Shown: positions 52,607 to 61,608 of the stretch, piece after piece
How positions within the stretch are numbered: position 1 is the stretch's first letter
Layout of the letters: each line of letters starts with the position of its first letter
Assembly (NCBI GenBank): GCA_965216105.1
Contig: OZ244147.1
Coordinates: forward strand, 868,001-932,000
Source of the DNA: JAALLB01 sp017643495
GTDB lineage: Bacteria; Pseudomonadota; Alphaproteobacteria; Rhizobiales; Rhizobiaceae
Length of the DNA: 64,000 bases
Direction: 5' to 3'
Notes under the pieces: model-generated
Seen by the model: the letters and a program-made list of their open reading frames with translations, nothing else
What the model was told of the DNA's origin: nothing
Database searches by the model: none
Made by a program: the position numbers and the translations under genes

Positions 52607-53536
52607 TTACGACCTCTTCAGTTTCGGGTCGAGCGCATCGCGCAGCCCGTCCCCCATCAGGTTGATGGCCAGAACGGTTACCAGGATCGCGATACCCGGA
52701 AACGTCACCACCCACCATGCTCGCAGGATGAATTCACGAGCCTCCGCCAGCATTGTTCCCCATTCCGGTGTCGGCGGTTGAGCACCCATGCCGAGAAAGC
52801 CGAGCGCGGCTGCATCAAGAATGGCTGTCGAGAAGGAAAGTGCTGCCTGAACGATCAGTGGTGCCGTACAGTTGGGCAGGATGGTTTTGAACATCAGGCG
52901 CAGATTGCCGGAGCCCGCTACCCGTGCTGCGGTTACGTAATCACGGTTCTTTTCCGCCATGACGGCCGCCCGTGTCAGGCGCACATAATGAGGCTGCTGG
53001 ACTATTGCAATTGCTATCATGGCATTGAGAAGACCGGGGCCCAGAATGGCGACCAGCACAAGGGCCAGCAGCAATGATGGAAATGCCAGGATAATGTCCA
53101 TTACCCGCATGATCACCGTATCAACCGGGCCGCGAAAATAGCCTGCGATCAAGCCGATTGTGACACCGGTTGTCAGTGCAATCGCAACAACCACAACACC
53201 GATAAACAGCGAAAACTGCGAGCCATATATAAGACGGGAAAGCATGTCCCTGCCAACCGCATCGGTTCCAAGTATGTAGTTCCAGCTACCGCCGTCCTGC
53301 CACACGGGCGGTACGAGCAGCGCATCGCGATACTGGATGTTCGGGGCGTGTGGAGCGATGACGGGTGCAAGTACAGCGAGCAGTACCAGTGCCAAAAAGA
53401 TCCACATGCCGATCACGGCACCACGGTTTTCGGAAAAATAAAACCAGAATTCGCGTAACATGCGGTTGCGTGTACGCCGCCGCTCCTGAGCATCTGTCAA
53501 TTTTTCGGTATCAGCAGTATTGGAGATATTGGTCAT
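52607..53536 (-). CDS. dppC: Dipeptide ABC transporter permease (DppC type)
   Basis: 309-residue permease. A cytoplasmic N-terminus with Arg-rich segment (AQERRRTRNRMLREFW) precedes the first helix (AVIGMWIFLALVLLAVLAPVI); LGTDAVGRDMLSRLIYGSQFSL is the DppC signature and the EAA loop lies in ARVAGSGNLRLMFKTILPN. About six membrane helices. It lies 10 bases after the dppB stop codon. Confidence 0.92.
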   Translation of the reverse strand: MTNISNTADTEKLTDAQERRRTRNRMLREFWFYFSENRGAVIGMWIFLALVLLAVLAPVIAPHAPNIQYRDALLVPPVWQDGGSWNYILGTDAVGRDMLSRLIYGSQFSLFIGVVVVAIALTTGVTIGLIAGYFRGPVDTVIMRVMDIILAFPSLLLALVLVAILGPGLLNAMIAIAIVQQPHYVRLTRAAVMAEKNRDYVTAARVAGSGNLRLMFKTILPNCTAPLIVQAALSFSTAILDAAALGFLGMGAQPPTPEWGTMLAEAREFILRAWWVVTFPGIAILVTVLAINLMGDGLRDALDPKLKRS

Positions 53537-53546
53537 TGTTTTTCCC

Positions 53547-54554
53547 CTACTGGTGCCGGATTCTCGGATTGATCAAGCCATAGGCAAGATCAACCAGAAG
53601 GTTGACGACCATGACGATTGCCGCAATCAGCAACAAACCGCTCTGCACAACGGGATAGTCCCTTCGGAAAATTGAATCGACCATCCATTTTCCAATTCCG
53701 GGCCATGAGAAAATCGTTTCAGTCAGAATGGCACCGGCGAGCAGTGTGCCGACCATCAGTCCAATGACCGTGATGACAGGTATCAATGCATTCCGCAGGG
53801 CATGAATGCCAACAACACGGCGGGAAGACAGCCCCTTGGCGCGTGCGGTGCGCACATAGTCTTCGCCAAGAACCTCGAGCATGGCTGAGCGGGTTTGCCG
53901 GGCAATCACTGCCAACGGGATTGTTCCCAGAACGATCGAAGGCAGGACCAGATGGCTGAAGGCGGAGGCAAATGCCCCTTTCTGGCCGGACAGGAAACTG
54001 TCAATCAGCATGAAACCCGTTACAGGAGGGAAAAAGTAAAGCAGGGATATCCGGCCTGATACGGGTGTCCATTGCATGATTCCGGAAAAGACGATGATCA
54101 GCAGTAGTCCCCACCAGAAGATCGGCATCGAATAGCCGACCAGTGCAGTTCCCATGATGGTCTGGTCGAGAAACGAGCCACGCTTGCTGGCAGCAATAAT
54201 CCCAGCCGGTATGCCGATGGCAAGTGCGATGATCATGGCGCAGAGGGACAGTTCCAGCGTTGCCGGAAAACGTGCGGCAAATTCTTCAAGGACGGGTTGT
54301 TTTGAAACGAGCGAATTACCGAAATCACCCGTCAGGAGATTTCCCAGATAGTCCAGATATTGTTGCCAGATCGGGCGGTCATATCCGAACTCTTTCAGCA
54401 GCGCATTATAGCGATCCTCTGTCAAACCCCTTTCACCGGCCATGAGCAGGACGGGGTCGCCGGGAAGAACCCGGACAAAGCTGAAGGCGATGATGGTGAT
54501 GCCGATGAAGGTCGGTATCAACAGGCCTATTTTCTTCAAAAGGAACTGGAACAT
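53547..54554 (-). CDS. dppB: Dipeptide ABC transporter permease (DppB type)
   Basis: 335-residue permease of the BPD_transp_1 family. It starts FQFLLKKIGLLIPTFIGITIIAFSFVRVLPGDP, the usual DppB beginning, and has the EAA-type loop VRTARAKGLSSRRVVGIHALRNALIPV. About six helices. It begins three bases after the stop of the peptidase gene, so expression of the peptidase and permease is linked. Confidence 0.92.
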   Translation of the reverse strand: MFQFLLKKIGLLIPTFIGITIIAFSFVRVLPGDPVLLMAGERGLTEDRYNALLKEFGYDRPIWQQYLDYLGNLLTGDFGNSLVSKQPVLEEFAARFPATLELSLCAMIIALAIGIPAGIIAASKRGSFLDQTIMGTALVGYSMPIFWWGLLLIIVFSGIMQWTPVSGRISLLYFFPPVTGFMLIDSFLSGQKGAFASAFSHLVLPSIVLGTIPLAVIARQTRSAMLEVLGEDYVRTARAKGLSSRRVVGIHALRNALIPVITVIGLMVGTLLAGAILTETIFSWPGIGKWMVDSIFRRDYPVVQSGLLLIAAIVMVVNLLVDLAYGLINPRIRHQ

Positions 54555-54557
54555 TTG

Positions 54558-55667
54558 TTACCCTATTATTCGCAGATCGCGTGGAAACGAAGTCAGGCAT
54601 TCAATGCCGTTTGCCGTCACCAGGACGTCGTCTTCAATGCGTACGCCAGCTTCACCAGAACGATAAAGACCAGGCTCAATGGTGAAGACCATGCCTGCTT
54701 CTAGCTCTTGATGGTTGCCACGCATTATCTGGGGGGCTTCATGTACATCAAGTCCGAGGCCATGCCCTGTCTTGTGTACACGGTATCCGGAAAACTCGGA
54801 TTGTTCTAGAACGATCTGGACCGCGTCATCCACAGCATGGGCGCTCACACCCGCTTTGCTGACGGAGCGGCCCTTTTCATTGGCAGCCAGCACAGTTTCG
54901 TAAAGCCGGCGATTATAATCCGATACCTCGCCCATGAAGAATGTGCGTGTAATATCTGCATGAAACCCCTGGAAACTGCCGCCGAAATCAATCAGCAAGG
55001 CGTCACCCCTTTGCAGTTTGTAATCGGGCCGTGATTCCGCATGCGGCTGGGCTGAATTGCCTGCTGCGGCCACAATCGGGTCAAATGCAAGGCCCTCGGC
55101 ACCATTGGCAAACAGGTTGCTCATCAGCATGCCCTTGATTTCCAGCTCGGTCTGGCCAGGCTTTACATTTTCCAGTGTTGCCTCGAGGGCTGTCTCTGAA
55201 ATGCGGATGGCTTCTTTCAGCAGGGCGATATCCCTGTCAGTCTTGTGCAGGCGGATCGATGAAAGATCTGAGTGCGCATCCACAAATCGCGTATCGGGAA
55301 ACACGGTGGCAAGTGCCATGTGTTCGAAGGCGCGCATACGTTGGGCTTCAAGACCGAAACGGTTTGAGCCATTGAGCTGCGGCAAGGCTTGTGCCGCGTC
55401 CCGGAAAGCATCTGAGTAGCCGTCTTCGTCACGCCAATCGAAAATTTTCCCGGTAAAGCCGGTTGTGACAAAGCCTTCCATTTCCAGGTTCGGCACGATT
55501 GCGACAGCTTCTCCGGCAGCGGGTACAATAATGACCAGCGGCCGTTCCATGAGGTGAAAGTCTGTACCCATGATACGCCTGAAATTGGCGCCGGGTACAA
55601 AAGCGATTGCATCCAGCTTGCTGGAATTCAGCACGGCCTGGACGGAAGTGATATCTGGTGATGTCAT
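54558..55667 (-). CDS. Xaa-Pro aminopeptidase-like metallopeptidase (M24B)
   Basis: 369-residue cytosolic peptidase of the pita-bread fold. The metal ligands are Asp and Asp in LLIDFGGSFQGFHADITRTFF, His in VHKTGHGLGLDVHEAP, and two Glu in FTIEPGLYRSGEAGVRIEDDV. It has the creatinase-like N-terminal domain. ATG 55667 is taken; the frame to 55883 lies within dppA 3' sequence and is not protein-like. Its position between dppA and dppB suggests that it digests imported (proline-containing) peptides. Confidence 0.9.
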   Translation of the reverse strand: MTSPDITSVQAVLNSSKLDAIAFVPGANFRRIMGTDFHLMERPLVIIVPAAGEAVAIVPNLEMEGFVTTGFTGKIFDWRDEDGYSDAFRDAAQALPQLNGSNRFGLEAQRMRAFEHMALATVFPDTRFVDAHSDLSSIRLHKTDRDIALLKEAIRISETALEATLENVKPGQTELEIKGMLMSNLFANGAEGLAFDPIVAAAGNSAQPHAESRPDYKLQRGDALLIDFGGSFQGFHADITRTFFMGEVSDYNRRLYETVLAANEKGRSVSKAGVSAHAVDDAVQIVLEQSEFSGYRVHKTGHGLGLDVHEAPQIMRGNHQELEAGMVFTIEPGLYRSGEAGVRIEDDVLVTANGIECLTSFPRDLRIIG

Positions 55668-55685
55668 GAGGTTGTTTTGCAAAAA

Positions 55686-55711
55686 GGTCCGGGCACTTTG
55701 GTGCCCGGACC
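55686..55711 (-). terminator. Intrinsic terminator after dppA
   Basis: Perfect 11-bp stem GGTCCGGGCAC / GTGCCCGGACC with a four-base loop; on the minus strand it is followed by TTTTT. It lies nine bases after the dppA stop codon, before the peptidase gene, so it probably raises the dppA level relative to the transporter genes. Confidence 0.85.
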
Positions 55712-55719
55712 GAAAACCG

Positions 55720-57336
55720 TTACTCGGCGATGTCCACATTTGTGAACCAGTGTCCACCCAGCGGATCAATCTTGTAACCGCTGACTTTCTTGGACATTGG
55801 CATGAACACGACTGAGTGCGCGATTGTAGCCCAAGGAGCCTGCTCCTTGAAGATGACCTGGGCTTCCTTGTACATTTCTGCACGTTTTGCCTGGTCCGGC
55901 TCCTGTTTGGCCTTGATCACCAGATCGTCGAACGGCTGGTGACACCATTGTGCGCGGTTTGAACCACCAACAGCAGAGCAGCCGAGAAGCACGGCAAGGA
56001 AGTTGTCCGGGTCACCATTGTCCCCGGTCCAGCCGAGGAGCACGGCACCATCACGGTCTTCCGCCTTGGACAGTTTGAGATACTCGCCCCACTCGTAGGA
56101 AACGATCTCGACCTCTACACCGATTTTCGCGAAATCAGCCTGAAGCACTTCTGCCATGCGTCGTGCATTCGGGTTGTAGGGACGTGCTACCGGCATCGCC
56201 CAGATTTTCATCTTCAGGTCGGACACACCTTCTGCCTCAAGCATTTTCTTGGCAGCTTCAGGATCATACGGATCGTCCTCGATAGCCTCGTTATATGACC
56301 ACATGGTCGGCGGAATCGGGTTCTTGGCTGCACGTCCGGCGCCGTCAAAGACAGCTTCCAGAATGGCGTCCTTGTTCACAGCCATGTTGAGCGCCTTGCG
56401 AACCTTCGGGTTGTCGTATGGTGCAACCTTGGTGTTATAGGCAAGATAACCAACGTTCAGGCCTTCCTGCTCCAGCATTTGCAGGCTGTCGTCAGCTTTC
56501 AGGCCGGCTACATCTGCAGGGTTCGGATAAGGTGCCACATGACATTCCCCTGCCTTGAGCTTTTGGGCCCGTACAGAGTTGTCCGTGGTGATCGCAAACA
56601 CAAGATCGTCAATCGGTTGTTTGCCTGCCCAGTGGTCAGGATGCGCCTTGTAACGAATGACGGCATCTTTCTGGTAGGCTACAAACTGGAACGGTCCAGT
56701 ACCAACGGGTTGCTGGTTGAGCTGTGACTGGTTGCCGGCTTCTTCAAGCTGGTCGGCATATTCCTTTGACAGTATGGATGCGAAATCCATTGCCATGTTG
56801 GCAATGATCGGTGTTTCAGGACGGTTCAACACAAACTTGACCGTCATGTCGTCAACTTTTTCGACGCTCTTGATCAGCGCAGGCATGTCCATGCCGTTAA
56901 AGTATTCCCAGGAAGCGCCTTCAACATAGCGGTGCCAAGGGTTGTTTTCATCGCGCTGGCGTTCAAACGAGAAGATTACATCATCTGCATTGAAGTCGCG
57001 TGACGGAGTGAAAAAGTCTGTCGTGTGAAACTTTACGCCAGAACGAAGCTTGAACGTGATTTCAAGGCCGTCGTCGGAAACCTCCCAGCTTTCCGCAAGA
57101 CCTGGAACAACGTTTGTTGTGCCGATTTCAAATTCAACGAGGCGGTTGTAAACCGTCTTCGAAGAAGCGTCGAATGTGGTACCGGACGTGTATAGTGCGG
57201 TGTCAAATCCCTCCGGTGAACCCTCAGAGCAGTAAACCAGCGTTTTTGCCTGTGCAGCAGTGACCGGTGCCAGTGTGCTAGACATGGTCAGAGCCGCTGC
57301 AAATCCAGCAACAATGAGTGCAGTTTTCTTGAGCAT
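55720..57336 (-). CDS. dppA: Dipeptide ABC transporter substrate-binding protein
   Basis: 538-residue periplasmic SBP_bac_5 protein. The signal peptide is LKKTALIVAGFAAALTMSSTLAPVTAAQA, and the mature protein begins KTLVYCSEGSPEGFD as in DppA. Further conserved segments are LAESWEVSDDGLEITFKLR, GTGPFQFVAYQKD and WTGDNGDPDNFLAVLLGC. Length is normal. It is the first gene of the operon (GAGAGAGA ribosome site) and is separated from the next gene by an intrinsic terminator. The 294-bp upstream region to the cyclase gene holds no other gene. Confidence 0.94.
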   Translation of the reverse strand: MLKKTALIVAGFAAALTMSSTLAPVTAAQAKTLVYCSEGSPEGFDTALYTSGTTFDASSKTVYNRLVEFEIGTTNVVPGLAESWEVSDDGLEITFKLRSGVKFHTTDFFTPSRDFNADDVIFSFERQRDENNPWHRYVEGASWEYFNGMDMPALIKSVEKVDDMTVKFVLNRPETPIIANMAMDFASILSKEYADQLEEAGNQSQLNQQPVGTGPFQFVAYQKDAVIRYKAHPDHWAGKQPIDDLVFAITTDNSVRAQKLKAGECHVAPYPNPADVAGLKADDSLQMLEQEGLNVGYLAYNTKVAPYDNPKVRKALNMAVNKDAILEAVFDGAGRAAKNPIPPTMWSYNEAIEDDPYDPEAAKKMLEAEGVSDLKMKIWAMPVARPYNPNARRMAEVLQADFAKIGVEVEIVSYEWGEYLKLSKAEDRDGAVLLGWTGDNGDPDNFLAVLLGCSAVGGSNRAQWCHQPFDDLVIKAKQEPDQAKRAEMYKEAQVIFKEQAPWATIAHSVVFMPMSKKVSGYKIDPLGGHWFTNVDIAE

Positions 57337-57629
57337 TTTTCTCTCTCTTTTTGTTGGAGGCAGACCTGATCATTCGAAAGCTCGGTCCGCCCTGAACTGA
57401 AGGTGACCACAAAAAATGAGACCTGTCACGGGGTATAATGCAAAATTTGAGCACCAATCGCAGTGAAAATTGCCAATTCTGACAAAAATTAGCAGATTTT
57501 CACCTAGATTCCGGATTTCTCATCATGATGGCTTTTCCCGTGTACAAATGCTAACCAACAGCGTGGTGCATTTGCACAGCGTACATATTCCGGAATTGAT
57601 CCGGAGTGCATCTCTGACAGGAACTGTGA

Positions 57630-59426
57630 GTGGACAAGTTAAATCGCAGAATCGGGATCACATCAGTGTTCACCGCCGCATTTTGCGGGCTGGTTCTGCT
57701 TTCCACGGGAACATTGCTGTTCATCACGCTGAAAAATGCGTTTCAGACAACGCGCAATTCTCTCGGAATGAGGATTGAGTCCGTTATTGATGAGGCTGTT
57801 GCAGAAGTCGACAGCTATTTTGATGCGATAGAGGATCATACCCATTGGCTTGTCAGGCAGTTAGGGACCGGCGCTATCAGCCCCACAGACCAGCGTCAGT
57901 TGAAAGAAATATTCACGGGCGCCCTGTCAAACCTGCCTCAGATTGCAGAGGTTGCACTCCAGTTCACAGACGGGGCAGGTATTGTTTATACGGCTTCTTC
58001 CTCAGAGCTCAGCAATGTCGAATGGGATCCGGTTTTCCGTGTTTCCACTCCTTCCTCACAAGGGCAGCGCATACGGTATGAAACAGGATACTGGTCTATC
58101 CGCCCATCTGCCCTGACGCATGTGAGGGAAGGCACTTTCATGAAACCGTTCCAGACGCCTAATGGTATTTCTGGGGTTGTGCTGGTCGCTGCAAACCTCA
58201 GTCCCCTGTCCGAGATTTTTGCCAGTGATGCATTTCTGGGCCAGCACCAGCTTGTGCGCTTCTTGCTGCTGAACAAGCGTGTGGTTCTTGCGCATCCCGA
58301 GTTGAAGGAACAGAACACGATCGATACGCCGGTTGTCAGCCGGTTGCAGGACCCGTTCCTGAAAGAACTCGAGACTACCGAACGTTCCCGCATCGGACTG
58401 ATTGCGGAAATTCCCGGTGTTGACGTTTTCACGACGGGAGATTCCAGAAGCCGTCCACGCGTGTTTGCGATACATGACATTACACGTCCACGGTCTGGAG
58501 GAGACCTGACGGTTGGCGTTCATTTTGATCCGAAAGCCGGCGAAGCCGAAATTGATCGGCTGCTGTCCATTGCTCTGACCGGTTTCATATTACTTGTGGG
58601 GTCATTTATTGCCGCCATTGTGCTGGGCAGGCGAGGCGCGGCGCCATTTCACAACCTGGCCAATGTTGCCCAACTGGTTGAGCGGGACAAGCTGGACGAG
58701 ATAAAGCCGCTCAAGACCGGATGGATCAAGGAACTGGCATCTGCAGCCTCGGCCTTCAACAACATGGTCGAGGGTCTCAAGGAACGTACCCGGGTTCGTG
58801 ACCTGTTTGGCAAATATGTACCCCAGAATGTCGCAGCGTTGCTGTTGAAAGATGACGGGATCAGCCAGCCGATCAATACCGAGGCGACCATCATGTTTCT
58901 TGATATCGTGGAATTTTCAGCGATATCTGAAAAACTGACGCCTGCCGAAGTTGTTGAAACCATGAACGCGTTTTTCTCGGATGCGGTCGCGCTGATAGAA
59001 GAAGAGCAGGGCATGGTCACCCAGTTCCAGGGCGATGCAATTCTTGCCGTATTCAATGTGCCGGTGAAGGTGGAAGACCATGCTGAAGCGGCGATCCGGA
59101 CAAGCATTGCAATCCAGAAAAGGATACGCGAGCGGGATTTTGAGGGTCACGAACTGCGCTGTCGCATCGGTATCAATACAGGTGCACTGGTTGCCGGAGC
59201 GATCGGTGCTGCCGATCGCCTCAGCTATACCGTTTATGGTGATGCGGTGAATGTTGCGGTGCGTCTGGAGCAGATGAACAAGACCTACGGCACCGAAATC
59301 CTGCTTTCAGCCAGTACCGTCCGTCTTGCGCCGGGTTATGATTTCAAACTGATAGGAGAGGTGCCGGTAAAGGGGCGTGAGGTTCCGGTTGAAATCCATA
59401 CGCTCGCAGATAACCAGTCCGGCTAA
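57630..59426 (+). CDS. Membrane adenylate cyclase with periplasmic sensor and HAMP-like linker
   Basis: 598-residue class III cyclase. An N-terminal membrane helix (about residues 10-33), a Cache-like periplasmic sensor of about 270 residues, a second helix (LLSIALTGFILLVGSFIAAIVLG) and a HAMP-like linker precede the cyclase domain. The metal Asp residues are in FLDIVEFSAISE and FQGDAILAVFN, and the base/transition-state residues are in YTVYGDAVNVAVRLEQ. All look intact. The start is GTG 57630 with AGGA upstream. It differs from the CHASE2 cyclase at 18123-20408. Confidence 0.9.
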   Translation: MDKLNRRIGITSVFTAAFCGLVLLSTGTLLFITLKNAFQTTRNSLGMRIESVIDEAVAEVDSYFDAIEDHTHWLVRQLGTGAISPTDQRQLKEIFTGALSNLPQIAEVALQFTDGAGIVYTASSSELSNVEWDPVFRVSTPSSQGQRIRYETGYWSIRPSALTHVREGTFMKPFQTPNGISGVVLVAANLSPLSEIFASDAFLGQHQLVRFLLLNKRVVLAHPELKEQNTIDTPVVSRLQDPFLKELETTERSRIGLIAEIPGVDVFTTGDSRSRPRVFAIHDITRPRSGGDLTVGVHFDPKAGEAEIDRLLSIALTGFILLVGSFIAAIVLGRRGAAPFHNLANVAQLVERDKLDEIKPLKTGWIKELASAASAFNNMVEGLKERTRVRDLFGKYVPQNVAALLLKDDGISQPINTEATIMFLDIVEFSAISEKLTPAEVVETMNAFFSDAVALIEEEQGMVTQFQGDAILAVFNVPVKVEDHAEAAIRTSIAIQKRIRERDFEGHELRCRIGINTGALVAGAIGAADRLSYTVYGDAVNVAVRLEQMNKTYGTEILLSASTVRLAPGYDFKLIGEVPVKGREVPVEIHTLADNQSG

Positions 59427-59479
59427 TAGCCGCTGTCGTGATTGCCCGGCACCGGATCACAAATCTGGCGGCTTTTGTC

Positions 59480-59508
59480 TTGCGTCCGGGGCGCTACAAG
59501 TCTATGTA
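59480..59508 (+). promoter_or_regulatory. Predicted leuA leader promoter
   Basis: TTGCGT (59480-59485) and TATGTA (59503-59508) at 17-base spacing. A start seven to eight bases downstream falls on the ATG of the predicted leader peptide (59516), so the message may be leaderless, like trpL in this window. Confidence 0.5.
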
Positions 59509-59515
59509 TTTTTGC

Positions 59516-59587
59516 ATGTACTCTATTATTGCCCTCCTTTTCGGTCTTCTACTCGCACTTAGCTGCGATCGTCGGGCTCGTATGTGA
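59516..59587 (+). CDS. Candidate leucine leader peptide of leuA
   Basis: 23-codon reading frame MYSIIALLFGLLLALSCDRR with three more codons, holding six Leu codons within nine (LL, LLL, L at 59534-59560). It lies 165 bases upstream of leuA, is not preceded by a ribosome site, and is followed by overlapping alternative hairpins. This is the layout of an amino-acid attenuator. A chance hydrophobic ORF is possible but the fit of all parts is good. Confidence 0.7.
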   Translation: MYSIIALLFGLLLALSCDRRARM

Positions 59588-59622
59588 AAGGGCACCCGGC
59601 GGTCGATATGGCAATCGCCGCC
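59570..59622 (+). promoter_or_regulatory. Candidate leuA attenuator structures
   Basis: CGTCGGG (59570-59576) can pair with CCCGGCG (59595-59601, one G-U) as antiterminator. Alternatively GGCGG-T-CGAT / ATCG-CCGCC (59598-59622) forms a strong hairpin. They exclude each other, and the leader stop codon (59585-59587) lies so that a ribosome finishing the peptide would mask the first arm. The hairpin has only a weak T tract (CTGCTTTC). Confidence 0.55.
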
Positions 59623-59751
59623 TGCCCCTGCTTTCAAACACAACCTGAAATGTTATAGGCAAGCTGTCCGGGTGATACTCCCTACATGCTGCCCGCTGCA
59701 GGTCCACGATCCGGAAGGATGCCGGACCGGCACATAAAAGAGAACAAGACC

Positions 59752-61452
59752 ATGACTGACACAAATCCAAGTTTCATCATGCCGCAAGCCGGCGAAAAAT
59801 ACCGGGCCTATGAACCGGTGGACATCCAGGACCGCACCTGGCCAAGCAAAACGATCACGGAAGCGCCCATCTGGTGTTCTGTTGACCTGCGGGACGGCAA
59901 CCAGGCGCTGATCGATCCCATGGGCCAGGATCGCAAGGAGCGAATGTTCCGCTTGCTGCTGGACATGAACTTCAAAGAAATCGAGATCGGGTTTCCTTCG
60001 GCATCACAAACGGATTTCGATTTTGCGAGATGGTGTGTCGAGAAGGGAGATGTGCCGGAAGATGTGTCGCTTCAGGTGCTGGTTCAATGCCGCCCGGAGC
60101 TTATCACACGCACGTTCGAAAGCCTCGAAGGGGCAAACAAGCCGATTGTCCATTTTTACAATTCAACGTCCGAACTGCAGCGGCGGGTTGTGTTCGGGAT
60201 GGATCGCAAGGGCATCAAGCAGATTGCCGTGGATGCTGCAAAGATGATCCGTGACATGGCAGAAGATGCGGGGGGTGGTTTCCGGTTCCAGTACTCGCCG
60301 GAAAGCTTTACCGGAACCGAGCTCGATTTTGCCCTCGAAATCTGCAATGCGGTAACCGAAGTGATCCAGCCTGATGAAGACAACAAGCTCATCATCAACC
60401 TGCCGGCAACCGTCGAGATGTCCACGCCGAACATCCATGCCGACCAGATCGAGTGGATGAGCCGCAATCTCGACAATCGCGAGTCCATCATTCTTTCCCT
60501 GCACCCGCACAATGACCGCGGTACAGGCATTGCTGCGACCGAATTGGGGTTGATGGCCGGGGCTGACCGGGTTGAAGGAACACTCTTCGGCAATGGAGAG
60601 CGGACCGGCAACGTCGATCTTGTAACGCTTGCCCTGAACATGTTCACGCAGGGGGTGGATCCGAAACTGGATTGTTCGGACATTCCCCGGATGAAAGATG
60701 TTTACGAGTATTCCAACCAGTTGCGAATTCCGGAGCGTCACCCCTATGTGGGTGAGCTGGTCTATACGGCGTTTTCCGGTTCACACCAGGATGCAATCAA
60801 CAAGGGCATGAAGGCTCTGGAAAAAGCAAACCAGCCGCTCTGGGAAGTGCCGTACCTGCCCATAGATCCACAGGATGTCGGTCGCAACTACGAAGCAATC
60901 ATCCGCATCAATTCACAATCGGGCAAAGGTGGCATTGCCTATATCATGGCACAGGATTACGGAATCCAGCTTCCGCGCAACCTTCAGATCGAAATGCGTG
61001 AACTGGTACAAAAGATCACCGATGAAGAGGGTGTGGAACTTCCTTCGGCGCGGATTCATGATGTATTCCAGCAAAGCTATGTGACCCAGCCACAGGGCCG
61101 GATAAAATATGTCGACCATCACACCACACTGGCTGATGGCGCTGTTTCGAAAGTCAGGAAGCTGGAAGCAAGCATTACCGACAATGAACAGGCCGTGACC
61201 ATATCGGGTACCGGAACCGGGCCGATTGACGGTTTCGTCAATGCCCTTTCCAGCTATCTGGATATCGGAATATCAGTGATTGATTATTCGGAACACACGC
61301 TGCGGCCCGGTGCGGATGCATCGGCGATTTGCTACATGGAAACCGAAATTGAGGGAAAGCGGGTGTGGGGTGTTGGTGTCAATTCCAATATTGTTGCCGC
61401 TTCCCTTGAAGCGCTTGCAAGTGCAGTGAACAGGTTTTTCAATCCCGACTGA
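59752..61452 (+). CDS. leuA: 2-Isopropylmalate synthase LeuA (long type)
   Basis: 566-residue enzyme condensing acetyl-CoA with 2-oxoisovalerate, first step of leucine synthesis. The TIM barrel has the HMGL-like metal/substrate motifs SVDLRDGNQALIDPM and LHPHNDRGTG, and GNGERTGNVDLVTLALN. The C-terminal part (about residues 430-566) is the leucine-binding regulatory domain, giving feedback inhibition. ATG 59752 is preferred to ATG 59686 because AAGAGA precedes it and it begins the family-like MTDTNPSF. Regulation may be through the leader peptide at 59516. Confidence 0.95.
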   Translation: MTDTNPSFIMPQAGEKYRAYEPVDIQDRTWPSKTITEAPIWCSVDLRDGNQALIDPMGQDRKERMFRLLLDMNFKEIEIGFPSASQTDFDFARWCVEKGDVPEDVSLQVLVQCRPELITRTFESLEGANKPIVHFYNSTSELQRRVVFGMDRKGIKQIAVDAAKMIRDMAEDAGGGFRFQYSPESFTGTELDFALEICNAVTEVIQPDEDNKLIINLPATVEMSTPNIHADQIEWMSRNLDNRESIILSLHPHNDRGTGIAATELGLMAGADRVEGTLFGNGERTGNVDLVTLALNMFTQGVDPKLDCSDIPRMKDVYEYSNQLRIPERHPYVGELVYTAFSGSHQDAINKGMKALEKANQPLWEVPYLPIDPQDVGRNYEAIIRINSQSGKGGIAYIMAQDYGIQLPRNLQIEMRELVQKITDEEGVELPSARIHDVFQQSYVTQPQGRIKYVDHHTTLADGAVSKVRKLEASITDNEQAVTISGTGTGPIDGFVNALSSYLDIGISVIDYSEHTLRPGADASAICYMETEIEGKRVWGVGVNSNIVAASLEALASAVNRFFNPD

Positions 61453-61482
61453 TGGGCTGGCTGCTGCCTGCAGGTAGAAACA

Positions 61483-61525
61483 TGGAACAGTTGTGCTTTT
61501 TGTGCGACTGTTCCATTCAACTTTT
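61483..61525 (+). terminator. Terminator candidate after leuA
   Basis: TGGAACAGT / ACTGTTCCA, a 9-bp perfect stem with a 15-base loop, followed by TTCAACTTTTC. It lies 30 bases after the leuA stop codon. The T tract is interrupted, so efficiency is uncertain. Confidence 0.5.
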
Positions 61526-61608
61526 CGCCAGTATGCCGGTGCATCATTTGCAAGCCGGATGATATCGGATATCGTTGCTCCATCTTTCCTGTTGTGGGGT
61601 AACTTGTC

